Positions 38,011 through 50,369 of a stretch of 64,000 nt of DNA are shown piece after piece. Every line of letters starts with the position of its first letter. The stretch's first letter is position 1. A program made the translations under genes and the position numbers. This stretch comes from Rutpela maculata (lineage: Eukaryota > Arthropoda > Insecta > Coleoptera > Cerambycidae), in contig OW386285.2 in the NCBI GenBank assembly GCA_936432065.2, forward strand, positions 141,389,235 to 141,453,234. Reading direction: 5' to 3'. The notes beneath the pieces are model-generated. The model was not told the DNA's origin. It did not search any database and saw only the letters and a list, made by a program, of their open reading frames with translations.

Positions 38011-38697
38011 TATATTTATCTAACCCCGTTATAAAATGTCAAATTTTAGATGCATTTTTGACGTTATGAAACGTCACATTTTTCATAACTGTCAGTTTCA
38101 TTGCATAACTAGTAATGAATTTTTACGTAAATGATTATTAAACCAATTTTCAAATCTTATATACTTCTTCATTCCTGATTTTTGATTTACCAGGTATTAT
38201 TGAATTTACTGCTAAATTAGACAATTGTTCTATATCAGATGGAATATACATATCATTTTCGATTTAATTTGCATCAAAAAATTCGGCAGATTGACAAGTA
38301 ATAGTATATTATTCAATGAGCGGTAATGTAGGTAATAACTCACGCAGATGAAAGTTTACTGTAATTCATCAAGTGAGTTATTACCATTATCGCAAGTTGA
38401 ATACTATACTTTATTTACGATTATAACAATAAATATTAAATTGAGAAAATTTTGTTTAAATTGCTCAGTTTGTTTATGAATAAAATTAACTGCAAAATTT
38501 AATTTTTGTTCACCCTTTTATATTTATTGTCTTCAAAGATTTAGCCACCTTTAAGCGGAGGTAGAATGTGATTTTTAATCGAAATTATGCATAAACTGCT
38601 TGTGGACAAAAAATCAGCTTTGTAGATTAATATTACGCGGCGGAATATGCAAAACTTCTCCGCGAACTGCAATAGCCCGGAGCGCATATTCGGTGAA
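38011..38697. other. No gene; one imperfect inverted repeat
   Basis: Around 38300-38410 aagtaatagtatatt-attcaatgag and its complement pair with ggtaataactcac at the centre, a small fold-back. The rest is AT-rich without coding signal. Confidence 0.5.
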
Positions 38698-39085
38698 AAG
38701 TCTTGTTTTTTTATGTTAGAGAAAAAATTAAAAAAGCATCGGAAAGCTCAATCAACTTTTTTTACATAAGCTGTCTACAAATTTCTCTAAAAAACGATAA
38801 TTATCGAGATATTCGAGGAAATGTAAGAAATTACACGTTTTCCTATACAGGGTCCGCCACTTAAAACTCCCCAGACTCGTAACTTCCTTCAAAAGTCTTG
38901 TTTTTTATGTTAGAGAAAAAAATTAAAAAACATCGGAAAGCTCAATCAATTTTCTTTACATAAGCTGTCTACAAATTTTTCGAAAAAAACGATAACTATC
39001 GAGATATTCGAGGAAATGTAAGAAATTACACGTTTTCCTATACAGGGTCCGCCACTTAAAACTCCCCAGACTCGTAACTTCGTTA
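38698..39085 (+). repeat. Tandem duplication of about 194 bp
   Basis: Two units (38698-38892 and 38893-39085) are nearly identical, each with agtcttgtttttt-atgttag, atcggaaagctcaatcaa, gataattatcgagatattcg and the tail ccgccacttaaaactcccc. Confidence 0.85.
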
Positions 39086-39801
39086 TTTTTTAAGCTCGGC
39101 ACATCAAATTGTAGATATTTTTAATGCCTTTACATATGCATACAGATTTAAAAAAAAAAAATTGAAAAAATTGTTAAGAAGGGAATCTTAATTTCTTTGA
39201 ATATTTTTTTACCTCACCTTGTACATGAAATGTGTTAATGTTTTCTTATAAAGGTTTTAATTAGCTTCAATTTACGTTAATTTTTTTTTTTTTTTAAATA
39301 AAAATTTTGCAATTTCCTATTATTTAGTACATTTTAATAAAGTTTGTTTTTAAAAATATTTATTTCTTTTGTTTCTTGTTGTTGTTTTGTTACGTTGAGG
39401 ATTGTTTGTGATATGTCTTTTACAAATAAAGCATAAAATTATTATTTACATTTTTTCAGTTATTTAAAAAAAAAATCAGTTTGGAATCGGAATGAGTGTT
39501 TTTAATTTCTTTCTCTAAAACCAAAAAGAATTTCGAATATGACGTAATAACATAAATTGAAGCTAATTAAAACCTTTATAAGAAAACATTAACACAGTTC
39601 ATATACAGGGTGAGGGAAAAAAATATTCAAAGAAATTAATTTTTTTTTCGCAATAATTTTTCCAATTTTTTATTTTTAAATCACTCTGTATGAATATTTA
39701 AAGGCCTTAAGAATATCTACAATTTGATATACCGAACATGGTCGTAGCTTAAAAAATAAGGAAGTTACGAGTCTGGGGAGTTTTGAGTGGCGGACCCTGT
39801 A
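39041..39801. mobile_element. Palindromic Tc1/mariner-type MITE
   Basis: TIRs CAGGGTCCGCCACTTAAAAC at 39043 and its complement ending CGGACCCTG at 39799, with TA on both sides (39041-39042, 39800-39801). The two arms remain complementary to the centre near 39430 (aaaggttttaattagcttcaa). A second left end with its own TA is at 38846, from the tandem duplication. No ORF. Confidence 0.75.
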
Positions 39802-41045
39802 GAGTGTATGTAAATCTTAAAAAAATAATTTTTCTCAGAAACCTTTGTTTCGAAGGGTCAATATAAACGGAGCGTCAAAGCAGTACAAGATATTAAGTGA
39901 ACATCGTATATGAGATCGATTTCAGTTAATTACCCATTAATTACGGTGTCAAAATGGAGACATTTTACCGAAAAAAAAAAAGTCCCAAATCCCGTTCCCT
40001 CTAATTCCTTCATTTTTGTCGGAATTCAAACCATAAAAAAAGAGTTTTAGCAAATTTAATTCTATTTAGTTATCTAGAGTAGTCTTTTGGCGTAGGAGCT
40101 AAGATTAAAAAGTTGCCAACTGTAGAAGCTCAAAATTTGCGATTTTTTGCTGTACATGGCCTACATTTCAGTAGTTATCTCCGAAACGAAAAAAAAAAAA
40201 ATCAAAATTCTGATGGTAGCAAAAGATTCGTAATAGAAAATACTCGTTTGACCTTGTTTTTTATTTCGAGCTAACTCCCACCGTTTCGGAGATATCTGGG
40301 AAAAATAACAAAAAACACATTTCGGAGTCGAAAAAATTGTAAAAACATGCAATTTTGACACGTACATATTTTTCGAAAAACACTATTGGGACAGCCGTAC
40401 GATGTCGCGACGTAAAGAGAAGTCTTCCAGATAAACCTGATCGTAAATTGCATGGCGAAATTCGAAAATTCGGCTCGGCACGAACGAATCAAAAGTAGCA
40501 TTTTGTGACATTTCAGAAAATCTTTATAGATATTAACGCGAATAATCTGTCACTACCTCCCTGGCTCCACGTTCGTGTGTTGCGCGTTACGTCGATTGGA
40601 CAGGCTAGGCATGAAGATAAAGGTGATTGGCTCTGTACCTAGTGAGTTATAATAACTCACCCTGTTTGTTTATGGATACTATTAATGGATCAGAAGCAGT
40701 TCATTAATTAGTATATAACCTAATAAGAGTAGATACAGTTTGTTTATATATAAATGTCAATCCCTTAGGTAAAGCGATAAACACAGAACTTATTTGTACA
40801 GCTACAAACGTAGCTATGATGGGAACCGCAAAATAGTATTCAAAATAAATTATCATTTCTTTTCTAATTTAGAGCGGGATTAGATAAAATTTTGTACTTA
40901 ACATGTTATGAAAACAGTAATTTTACTTGACATGTAATTTGTAAAACTCGCTCGCTTCGCTCGCTCGTTTTGGCAAATATTACATTCGTCATGTAAAATT
41001 ATTCTTTTCCTAACTGGTTACGTGAATAACCATTATTTTATTTTT
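39802..41045. other. No gene recognised
   Basis: AT-rich, with poly-A tracts and a small inverted repeat at 40648-40665 (gagttattataactc). A short GC-rich palindromic stretch, gctcgcttcgctcgctcg, is at 40949. Confidence 0.5.
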
Positions 41046-41049
41046 ATTT

Positions 41050-41540
41050 AATTCATTCTGAGTATCGACAAGCAGCTGGTACAGAAATCTATAGAATAAT
41101 TTGATACACATTTATCCCCATTTAACAAAATAATAGCGAATTCCTTAAATTTTCTTTTAGTTGCGTTGCTAGCTTTTTTCAAAGCTTTCTCATGGTCCCA
41201 TTGGATCCTATGACTGTTATCCCATGCGTGTTCAGAAATTTTTGACCTCTTGAATTCTCTCTTTCTAGCATAATCTTTGTGTTTATCAAGCCTTACTTTG
41301 AAAGGTCTAGATGACTTATCTGCGTAATGTTTGCTGCACTCACACAGAACATTGTAAATAACGTTTTTTGGATTTTTAACAATATTTACCGACTTATTCG
41401 TACAGAAAACCCATTTCCGATTCTTCGTAATTTATCCGATAAACCATGTCTATATGGAATTACTGCTAAAGGTCTAGATTCAGGTTGTAATTTTTTGTCA
41501 GCTGGCTGTCAACAAAGCTCTCAGGGTATTGACTATTCAA
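41050..41540 (-). pseudogene. Penelope-like element GIY-YIG endonuclease remnant
   Basis: The minus-strand frame from about 41370 to 41050 has no stops for about 105 codons and no ATG. It reads V-I-Y-N-V-L-C-E-C-S-K-H-Y-A-D-K, then SRPFKVRLDKHKDYAR and SEHAWDNSHRIQW. This is the GIY-YIG domain of a Penelope-like retroelement: V-Y-N for the first motif, Y-A-D in place of Y-I-G, the conserved Arg in VRLDKH. A second piece just upstream (41400-41510, another frame) reads SRPLAVIPYRHGLSDKLRRI, the linker after the RT. The altered second motif and the frame break indicate an inactive copy. RT is not found. Confidence 0.7.
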
Positions 41541-41639
41541 CAGTTATTATACATTATTTCTCGTTAGTTAAAATTTCGTTATTTGGCGTAGAGGTTTCTT
41601 TCATTAAAACACAGAAGTGGCGAAATATCAAATAAATAG

Positions 41640-43495
41640 TAAGAAATTATGTCTTACCCATTGAGGAAATAACGAAAAAAATGAATTTTCCACTTCTTTG
41701 CATTAAAAATACGTTTAGTTCGTTATTTTCACACCGACTATATTGATATTAGGTAATAAGGTTCAATCGAGGGTTCAGTTAACTGGGTAACGATGAAATT
41801 TTATTTCATAATTTTTAACAACCTTTGCGCTCGAATAAAGTACACCACCTGTGGGACCCCACGCGAGACTAGTTTCTCGATCTGACGTCACAGTGCTTTT
41901 CGTGAGGAGTAGCGAGAATTTCAACTTTAATTATTTATTGTAAAGTAAGTACTGCAATTTAAGAGCTGATATTCAGTGTGCCGTGTTTTTATACCTAAAC
42001 ACACACTTTGATGAAATAAAAAAAAAATGGGCAAGTTCCCCATTAGCAAACGATAAATAAAAACCACTGCGGGACGAGCGGGGAGTATAAAAAGCAGCGT
42101 CACTCGCAAGCAATTCATACCACATATGTTTCTACCACATCGCATCTTACGTGTCTTATGTCGCGTGCATTAAAATGGGAGAAGAAATCACTTTTGTGTG
42201 GTTGACTACCTACGCCAAGGGAGAATGAAACAGGTTCGGACTTACGAGGACTCTCATTTTCAGATATGATGTAGTGCAGAGTTGTAAATTATATATTAAT
42301 ATGTAATAATTTATATTTGTCTTTTTGCCAGTATGTAACTTATTTATTGTAAATATTCGACCGAGGGATTATGAATGTGAAAGTGACAGTTATATTGATT
42401 CCAGTGATAAAGAAAATCAAATTCCAAATGAGTTTCAAGTGAGAAAAAAACGGCATTTCAAGGGCGGATCTGGACCTTGAGCTTGGGGGGGGGGGTAACA
42501 TAGCCGCGTGTTGAAAATAACAAAAATGTTTTTTCTCGAAAATTAAAATTGATGAGCGGGGGGAGAAAATCTCAAAAAAAAATTATAAACACAGCTAAAT
42601 AGAATATATATTCAAAAATATAAAATAAAATAATAAGACTCCAATGGGATAGGTCGAAGTGATCGGTTGTGCGTCTAAAACCCTCCCACTTAAAAACGTA
42701 AAAAACCCGGTAAAACTGTGTTAACTTTTACAAAGCTTAGTTGAATTGTAGCTTAAGAAATCCGGATTAAATTAATGTGTTATAACAAAAGAACAAAGTT
42801 GAAATATAATTAATATCTTAAAATAACTAATACAGAGTTATTTAGTGGCAATCAGTGTGGTGCATAAAGAAATGAGCTTAAAGAAACGAATATATACACA
42901 CGACCCAAACCCAAGCATAATAAAGAGATAAGTACATCTTAGTTTATTTGTATCTTAATGAATACAAGTGTCTGCCCCATAAAACCATTGAAATGTTTAG
43001 GGGACTGGACCCTTGAAGAATCGACATCTGTTGACAAATTTATGAGAGCAGTAAAAATATGGCCAAATAAATTGTTTTCAATAATTATAAAAGTATTCAA
43101 ATGATTTAATTTAAATTATATCCGAAATAATCAATAACGTATCGTAAAATATGGTCATATATTTCTTTCTCTCAAATAATTGTTTTTTCATAATTATAAA
43201 AAATACTCAAACGAATTTAATATAAATTAAACTCACAATAATCAAATGCATTATTTTTAAAGTAGGGACATTTCTTACGTAAATTTTCAAGTGAGGTTTT
43301 TTATAATTATTAAAAGTACTCAAACGAATTGAATTTGGATTAAACCCGAAATAATGAGACATTGTTGATATACGGCGTCAAAATTGAATTTTCAGATTCT
43401 CACAGCACTTCAACGGAGGTATGGTGCAGGCTTCTTTCAGAAAAATGGTATTTTCTAAGAAAACATACACATACGCCGATGATCTCCTACTCACC
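41640..43495. other. No clear gene; repeat fragments
   Basis: Contains a short + strand peptide-like stretch at about 42355-42460 (CESDSYIDSSDKENQIPNE) that ends at a G-rich MITE-like end (ggcggatctgg, then G11), and three short AT-rich near-repeats at 43060-43340 (ttataattat...tactcaaacgaattgaat). None supports a gene call. Confidence 0.4.
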
Positions 43496-43500
43496 GCAGG

Positions 43501-43900
43501 ACCAGGTGCGTAAGCAGGGGGGCAAGGGGGGCAACTACCCCCCAGGCCCGGCGTGGTTTAAGAAATTTCGGATAGTGACAATTATTTCATATCTGTTTTT
43601 GCATACCAAATATTAGTTTAACTTCGTTTTTAAACATATGCCAAAAAAGTGAGGTTTTAAGGTCCACTGTGTTGTGTTATGTGTTTATTTGGTTCCTCCC
43701 TGGTTGCGCTGTTGAGAATTTTTGGGATAGTGACAATCATTTCATGTGTTTTTACATACCAAATATTAGTTTAAATTCGTTTTTACGCATATACCAAAAA
43801 GAAAAGTGAGGATTTAAGTTCCACTGCGCTGTGTTATGTGTTTATTTGGTTCCCCCCCTGGTTGCCCCCCCCCCCCCCCCCGAACACATTCCTGCGTACT
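43501..43900. mobile_element. MITE-like element with internal tandem duplication
   Basis: Left end caggtgcgtaag-caggggggcaa, right end ...ttcctgcgtactc after a C18 run; the ends are near-complementary. Between them an about 178-bp unit (gatagtgacaat...ttatttggttcc) is repeated in tandem at 43567 and 43727. Confidence 0.5.
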
Positions 43901-43904
43901 CGTC

Positions 43905-44435
43905 TGCGCAGGACACATCTAGACTGAAAACAAACTTCAAGAAAAGCCTAATAATGGAGTGAGAGCCGTCAACAAAAGAGAGTTGGACCAGCGGAATGGA
44001 ACACAAAATAGATGAATACTCCCTAAGAACAATGAACAACTTGAAGCACCAGAATCAGAAATGGAGGAATCAGAAGGTTCCGAAGAAGAAGAAGATTTAT
44101 AGAAGCAGAAAAACAAAAATAGGAGTACAAACGGCAGCGACACAATGCGGCAAGATATATCACAAGAAGACCCAGAAGAGGCAGAAGTCCAGAACCAAAA
44201 ATACAAAAAAGGGAGCTTAAACGCTCCCTCACCACACAATGCGGTAACGCATGTCACAAATACCTACATCTCCCATCCCACATTCCTTTGCCATGCGCCA
44301 TGTGGCTATCGCTGCTGGCAACAAGCATGACCTTAGTCCAACCCAGCGTGGACGTAGCAGGCCCAGCTGTATAATCCTTGGGAGTGGCAGAAATGCCTAC
44401 CGCACGCTGGTAAATCAATCAATCAATTAATAATT
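43905..44435 (+). mobile_element. Non-LTR retroelement 3' end
   Basis: Ends in gtaaatcaatcaatcaatta, a tetranucleotide tail typical of several LINE groups. Upstream are gcatgaccttagtccaac and a hairpin-like gggagc...gctccc at 44210-44226. Short ORFs have no recognised domain. Confidence 0.4.
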
Positions 44436-44869
44436 TTTAGCAACCTTCTTTGAAGGCGGTTGAATTTAAAAAAAATATTATTTTTAGTGGTATCTTTATT
44501 TAACTAGTCACAATAAAAGAAAAAATCTGCATCTTTGAATTTTTAAGCTTTAATGTCAGGCTCGTTATTAGAAATTCTGAAATCTCCAGGTATCAAATTT
44601 CATGTAAAACTGCAAAAATATCATAACGATGGCAACCATATTGGATTAAACTTTCTGAATTCTTATAAATTACTGAAAAATTTTAATACAATTCCGACGA
44701 AATTAATTATAAGCGCATTTGTCAAATTTGCGACAAAAAAATCATGTTTCCAATTCTTGCTCACCTTACACTAGACATAGCTTAATGAAACTATAATGGG
44801 AATACCGCCGTACTAAACCATACAGTTTGCATAAAAATTGCTTAAGTTAATCCAGAGTGATAAATAACA

Positions 44870-45433
44870 CAGGCCCACAAAAAAAAAAAATGGCTGCGCC
44901 GGAGTACTGACCATACCTATCCCTTGTATTTTGTGCCGCTGAACACGAATCTGACCTTAGTTTTTCCCCTATACGTCAGGTTTTTTTTAACAGCAAATAA
45001 ATATATAAATATCACGATTCAGCACGACTTTTTTTGCCGGACGTGTAGGGGAAAAACTAAGGTCAGATTCGTGTTCAGCGGCTCAAAATACAAGGGATAG
45101 GTGTGGTCAGTACTCCCGCGCAGCCACTTTTTTTGGTTGCCACTGTGCCACACTCAGTGTGGTACAATCCCACAAAAAAAAGTCATCTGCGCGGGGGTAC
45201 TGACCACATCTATCCCTTGTATTTTAAGCTGCTGAACACGAATCTGATCTTAGTTTTTCACCAGCACGTCAGGTTTTTCTTTTAATAGCAAATAAATATA
45301 CAAATATTAGACTTTTTTGCTTTAAAAAAAAAACCTGACGTATAGGGGAAAAACTAAGGTCAGATTCGTGTTCAGTGGGTCAAAATACAAGGGATAGGTA
45401 TGGTCAGACAACTTTTTTTTTGTGGGCCTGTGT
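44870..45433. mobile_element. Double palindrome MITE with ACACAGGCCCACAAAA ends
   Basis: TIRs at 44871 and 45433. Inside, two head-to-head palindromes follow each other: forward block at 44905, its complement at about 45120, forward again at about 45195, complement to 45410, each built on gtactgaccatacctatccc, gaacacgaatctgacctta and cctatacgtcagg. A small palindrome at about 45145-45165 (gccacactcagtgtggtac) marks the joint. Confidence 0.75.
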
Positions 45434-45439
45434 AATTGA

Positions 45440-46975
45440 CCATATATAAAAAACATACATATGAACTGAGAACCTGCTCCTTTATAAAATGTTTTGAAAT
45501 TAGTTAAAAATTGATAGCAAAGGCACTTTTATTTATGTTAAAGTTCTTGCTTACAGAAGAATAGGGATTTGTTAAATGAAGCTACTACGCCTACACTTAT
45601 CGTTTATATTTAATATAGAGGCAATTAAGTTGCCCCATTCTTTCATATATCTTGAGAAATTTTATGTTTTTTTTAACACTTCCGATTAATTTGAATAATT
45701 AATAGGAAATGATTAACGTCTATAATTTTTTTTAATTAAATTAAATGTTATAATTGAGCAAATAATAAAACATTTTATTTATTATGTTAACCGCAAAAAA
45801 ATATTTTTGTTATTACTAAAATGTAAAATGTAAACGATAATCCTGGACCTTTAAATTGATAATTCTTAATTAAAAACTTCTCTGTATATTCAAATGTCAT
45901 CTTATCATTATTAATGTTTACGTTTTAACCTAATTCAAGATCGAAGACCTTTCCAATGCCAAGAACTTTTTTGATCGATTAAATAACTAACTATTTTGGT
46001 ACGCTGCCACATCCCACTTTTGAGAAACTGAGACAGGGATATTTCATTTATCGTATAACCAAATTGTTTTTAAGTACCTAAGTTTAAAATTGTTGGAACA
46101 TAGCAAGATGATAGCTATAATCAAAAATTACTATTTCATAATATTGTGATCGAATTTAAAAATAATTAAGTTAATTTTTATACAAAACATCAACAGATAT
46201 TAAATTCTGGATATATATTCTCGACTCGATTTTTTTCTTTAATATACTAATTAATATAACATACCTATTTTAAGGTTCTTAATTTATTAATAGACCTGAA
46301 ACTACATGCACCATGACCAAAATAAAAGTTTAAATTTAAGATCGATAGACGTCGCAGAATTACGTAGGGTGCCTCAGAATACGGGCAAAAAATTAATGGA
46401 CATATATAATAGTACTCATAAAAATAGGAAAGGCCATACAAATATATGTAAGGAAGTTACAACCCGTTAAATGTGACTGCAAAAAGAGTTTTTATATAAA
46501 TATCTTAAAACGGCTGGTTGTGGCCAACTGAAAATTTGTGTTCTAAGAATGTTTGTCAGGGGGAAGTTGTTGGTGCTTATATTATTTAAGTAGGTACCAT
46601 CTTCGTAAGTGGTGGTTTTTATCTCTATTCGGCATAGTCTGGTCTTTTATTAAAATTTTGAACATTTTGGAGTTATTTCGATAACTGCAATAATTTTCAA
46701 GAAAATCACATTTTTTATAGTTTCCCATCCAGTTAAATCAATTAAATTTATTATCTATTGACAACATTATGACAAAAAATTATTTTGGGTATTCAGCAGT
46801 TACCTTTCAAAGAAACCATCCCTTCCTTTCATTTACCATTGACCTAAATCTGACCATGCTAGCATATCACAGCTTATACACTTTTTTTATTCATTTTAGA
46901 TCAATGGTATAGGAAAGGAACGAATGGTTTCTTTGAAAGTTATCTGCTGAATACCCAGAATTATATTTTTCAACA
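45440..46975. other. No gene recognised
   Basis: AT-rich DNA. It includes an imperfect inverted pair 46800-46835 / 46900-46960 (ttacctttcaaagaaaccat against atggtttctttgaaag), the inner part of a small fold-back just left of the next element. Confidence 0.5.
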
Positions 46976-46978
46976 ATA

Positions 46979-49070
46979 ACACAGGCACACAAAAAAATTA
47001 TTTTCCAAAGGTGAAAGATACCTATTCTTATCTTTTTTGAGCCGCTGATTCCAAATATGACGTTAAAAATATAAGTTTTACTGCTCAATCTTTCGCAAAT
47101 TGACATTTCATCCCTACATTCGGGGATAAATGGCTGTTAAATCTAATAAAACGACACGCGTTGAAATGAAACTTCTGAATCGTTTAAAATGGCTCTAGTC
47201 ACATACTCGCAACGTTCTATCATACCACGGTGGTATACTTTTTTCCCCAAAAAAACTAATAACACACCTTGTTCTGATTTTTCCATAATATACGCTTGTG
47301 AAGGCTTGACAGATCGGTGATATTACAGGAAATATTGATAAATCGAACATCTTTTATTCAGGGGACTTCAAAGCAACCCCGGTGGTTCTAACCACTCCCT
47401 CCCTGAATGACAAAATATTCGGAAAATACTGCGAAATGGCAGAAGAATGGTTTCCTCCAGTTTTCGAGTGCAAGTAACTTGATAATTGCAATATTTTCCC
47501 CCACTTTTCTGGATTAATTAAAAAAAATTAAATTAAATTAAATTAAAAAAAACTAGCCCTTGTTCTGATTTTTCCTTACTACGCTTGTGAGAGCCTTACA
47601 GATAGGGGTTATTACAGAAAATATTGATAACTCGAACATCTTTTGACCAGTAGACACCATAACAACCCTCCCTACCTGAATGACAGAACATTCGGAAAAT
47701 ACCGTGAAAGGAAGGCTGAATAACGGTTTCCCCCCGTTATCGAGGCGAGGAACAGATGGTTGCAATACTTCCTCACCCTCGATAACGGGGGAAACCATTC
47801 TTCAGACCTTTCGCAGTATTTTCGGAATATTTAGTCGTTCAGGAAATTGCCCCCAGGAGTTGTTTTTGCGTTTCCTGGTCAAAAGATACTCGGTGTATCA
47901 ACATTCCCTGTCATAACCTCGATCTGTCAAGCCCTCACAAGTATAATACGGAAAAATCAGAACAAGAGGTAGTTTTTTCCCATTTCCCATTTCCTAGAAG
48001 GGTAGGAAAAAAGCACTGCAACTATAGTGTTCCTCGCCCTCAAAAATGAGAGAATACTGTTCTTCAGCCCTTTCGCAGTATTTTCGGAATGTTTTATCAT
48101 TCAGAGAGGAGATGGTTTCAACCTCCGCGAGTTGTTTGGCGTCTCCTGATCAAGAGATACTCCATTTATCAATATTCCCTGTAATAACCTCGATCGGTCA
48201 AGCACTCACAAACATAGTACGGAAAAATCAGAACAAGAGGTAGTTTTTTTTTTCATTAGGTTCCAGAAGGGTAAGAAAAAAGAACTGGAACCATCGCTTT
48301 CTCGCCCTCGAAAACGAGAGAAGATCATTCTTCAGCCCTTTCGCAGTATTTTAGGAATGATTTGTCATTGAGAGAGAGGGTGGTTTCAACCTCCGGAAAT
48401 TGTTTTGGCGTCTCTTGATGAAGAGATACTCGAGTTATCAATATTCCCTGTAATAACCCCGATCTCATAAGCGTAGTACTGAATAATCAGAACAAGAGGT
48501 CGTTTCTTTTCATTTAGGGGTAGTTCCAGAAGAGTTGGGGAAAGTATTGCAATTATCGTATAAGTCGCCCTCTAAAATTGGAGGAAACCGTTCTTCAGCT
48601 CTTTCGCAATATTTTTGGAAAGTTTTCTCATTCAAGGATTGGGTGGTTCCAACCCGCGGGGGTTGTTTAGGCGTCTAATGGTCAAAAGATCCTCGACTTA
48701 TCTATATTCCCTGTAATAACCCCGATCTGTCAAGCTTTCACAAGCGTATTATGGAAAAATCAGAACAAGGGGTAATAGTAAGTTCTTGAGGGGAAAAAGT
48801 ACACCACCACCATTTCCGTGGTACAATAGAAGGTTGAGAGTATGTGACTAGAGCCATTTTAAACGATTCAGAAGTTTCATTTCAACGCGTGTCGTTCTCT
48901 TAGATTTAATAGCCATTTAACCCCGAATTTAGGGATGAAATGTCAATTTGCGAAAATTTGAGCAGTGAAACATCACTATTTTTGATGTGATATTTGAACT
49001 TAGCGGCACAAAAATATAAGGATAGGTGTCTTTCACCTTTAGAAAGTAAAGTTTGTTTGTGTGCCTGTGT
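46979..49070. mobile_element. 2.1-kb fold-back element with six internal repeat units
   Basis: TIRs ACACAGGCACACAAAAAA (46980) and its complement ending gtgtgcctgtgt (49069), related to those at 44870. Arms carry gacacgcgttgaaatgaaac and atggctctagtcacatactc against their complements near 48850-48890. The interior has about six units of 240-260 bp with ttcttcagccctttcgcag, gtcattcagagag, cctgtaataacc and gaaaaatcagaacaagg. The first two are reversed and the last four are direct. The ORFs at 47553-48243 are reads through these units. Confidence 0.75.
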
Positions 49071-49149
49071 AATGTAAGCAGAAATTCAAGATATTTATTT
49101 TTAAACACAATGTGACGTTGCTCTTTAGCGATTTATTGGCAATAAAGGA

Positions 49150-49690
49150 TATTATTATGGAATTAAGCGACATGTTTTCTCAGCCGTAGGTGGAAACAAT
49201 TCACCGATCCCTCGCGAGCGCATTTGGGATTCGGTTCTGCTGGGGCCCGTTCCAGGTTTTTGGGCTCTTTGGGTGACGTTGATAATGTCTCCTCCAACAG
49301 CTCAAAGTCCAATACGAGATCACAGAGACTCATGTTCCAAGACTTTCCTTAAAGTATGCTCTGTTCTTAATAGTGTGATCTTCTGCACTTCTTGTGCACT
49401 CGGATGATCAGACAGTTGTTGTAGGCTCCGATCATTACCCTTCTTAATAGTTTCGAGGGCTTCTAGACATTGACACGATTATGGTTTTTGCATTCCACAT
49501 TCTATTAACTACCATTTGGAGATTTTTGTACTTGTTCAACTTCTTCTAAGTTTCCTTGAACATTACGTTGGCGACATTCGAGATGTAGACATCGAACAAC
49601 AAACAGGATTTCTCCTTTTTATTATGTACGACGATGTCTGATCGATTCGCGAGAAGTTAGTTATAATCGGCACGTTCCACAAAATATTAT
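49150..49690 (-). pseudogene. LINE ORF C-terminal remnant
   Basis: Minus-strand peptide pieces in shifting frames: DIVVHNK, NVMFKETLKKLNKYKNLQM, VNRMWNAKTIIV and QKITLLRTEHTLRKVL. The order resembles the C-terminal region after the RT in R2/RTE-like non-LTR elements (restriction-like or conserved tail). Many stops. The family is tentative. Confidence 0.45.
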
Positions 49691-49699
49691 ATTATAACC

Positions 49700-50365
49700 A
49701 AACTATATTCTAAATTTCGGAAGCAGTCAAAGATTCAGATGTTCTATACTCTTAATCATTCCAATTTAAAACAGCATCTTTACTAATTTTAACGAACGTT
49801 ATATGTTTGTTCTTGTATGGTGCAGAATAGTGTCCAACAGTGTCGATATTTCTTCTCTTTCTGCGCGGCTACTTGCCAACTTAGGATGGTTGACTAGTAC
49901 AAACTCTGGCTCCTGTAGATGCCATTTGGGAATGGTAGTGTCTCTACATTTTTAAACGTGTAACCTCTTTCACTAAATATAATCAGTAGAATGTGACATC
50001 AGTTGTAAAAATAAATAAAATATGTCATATATTTCAATAATTTTATTGACTAAATCTGCAATTATGTATTTGTTTTTGTTTTTGTTCTAGGCTCAGCAAA
50101 ACGATTTATAGTTTCGTGATGAAATCGTCGCTCTGCCATTAAAACATTAAACTGAAGGTGTTGTAAGGAAGTCAACATTGAGAAAACTATGTGTAAATCC
50201 AATCAAAACATGACAATTTAATCTAGCCTGCCTCTATGTCAAGTTACATTTCCAAATTTTTCAATTTACAAAGTTCCAATTTGTTAAACAATTTAGGCAC
50301 GGTAATTAACTATGTGTTTTATATTATAGTGGACGCGCTTATGTAATTTCGTGGGCTTGGAATGA
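49700..50365. other. No gene recognised
   Basis: AT-rich; short minus-strand traces of the preceding LINE remnant continue to about 49950. Nothing else supported. Confidence 0.4.
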
Positions 50366-50369
50366 AGAA

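Noticed and set aside
37593..38069. ORFs of 60-86 codons over the 28S region
   Set aside because: Chance frames in rRNA-derived sequence.
40949..40966. GCTCGCTTCGCTCGCTCG tract as a possible regulatory or protein-binding site
   Set aside because: Simple-sequence palindromic tract without context; too little to call.
43842..44330. Glu/Lys/Ser-rich ORFs on both strands
   Set aside because: Low-complexity readings near a LINE 3' tail; no domain and both strands equally open.
47553..48243. ORFs of 65-81 codons in the 250-bp units
   Set aside because: They recur with the repeat units and differ by frameshifts between units.
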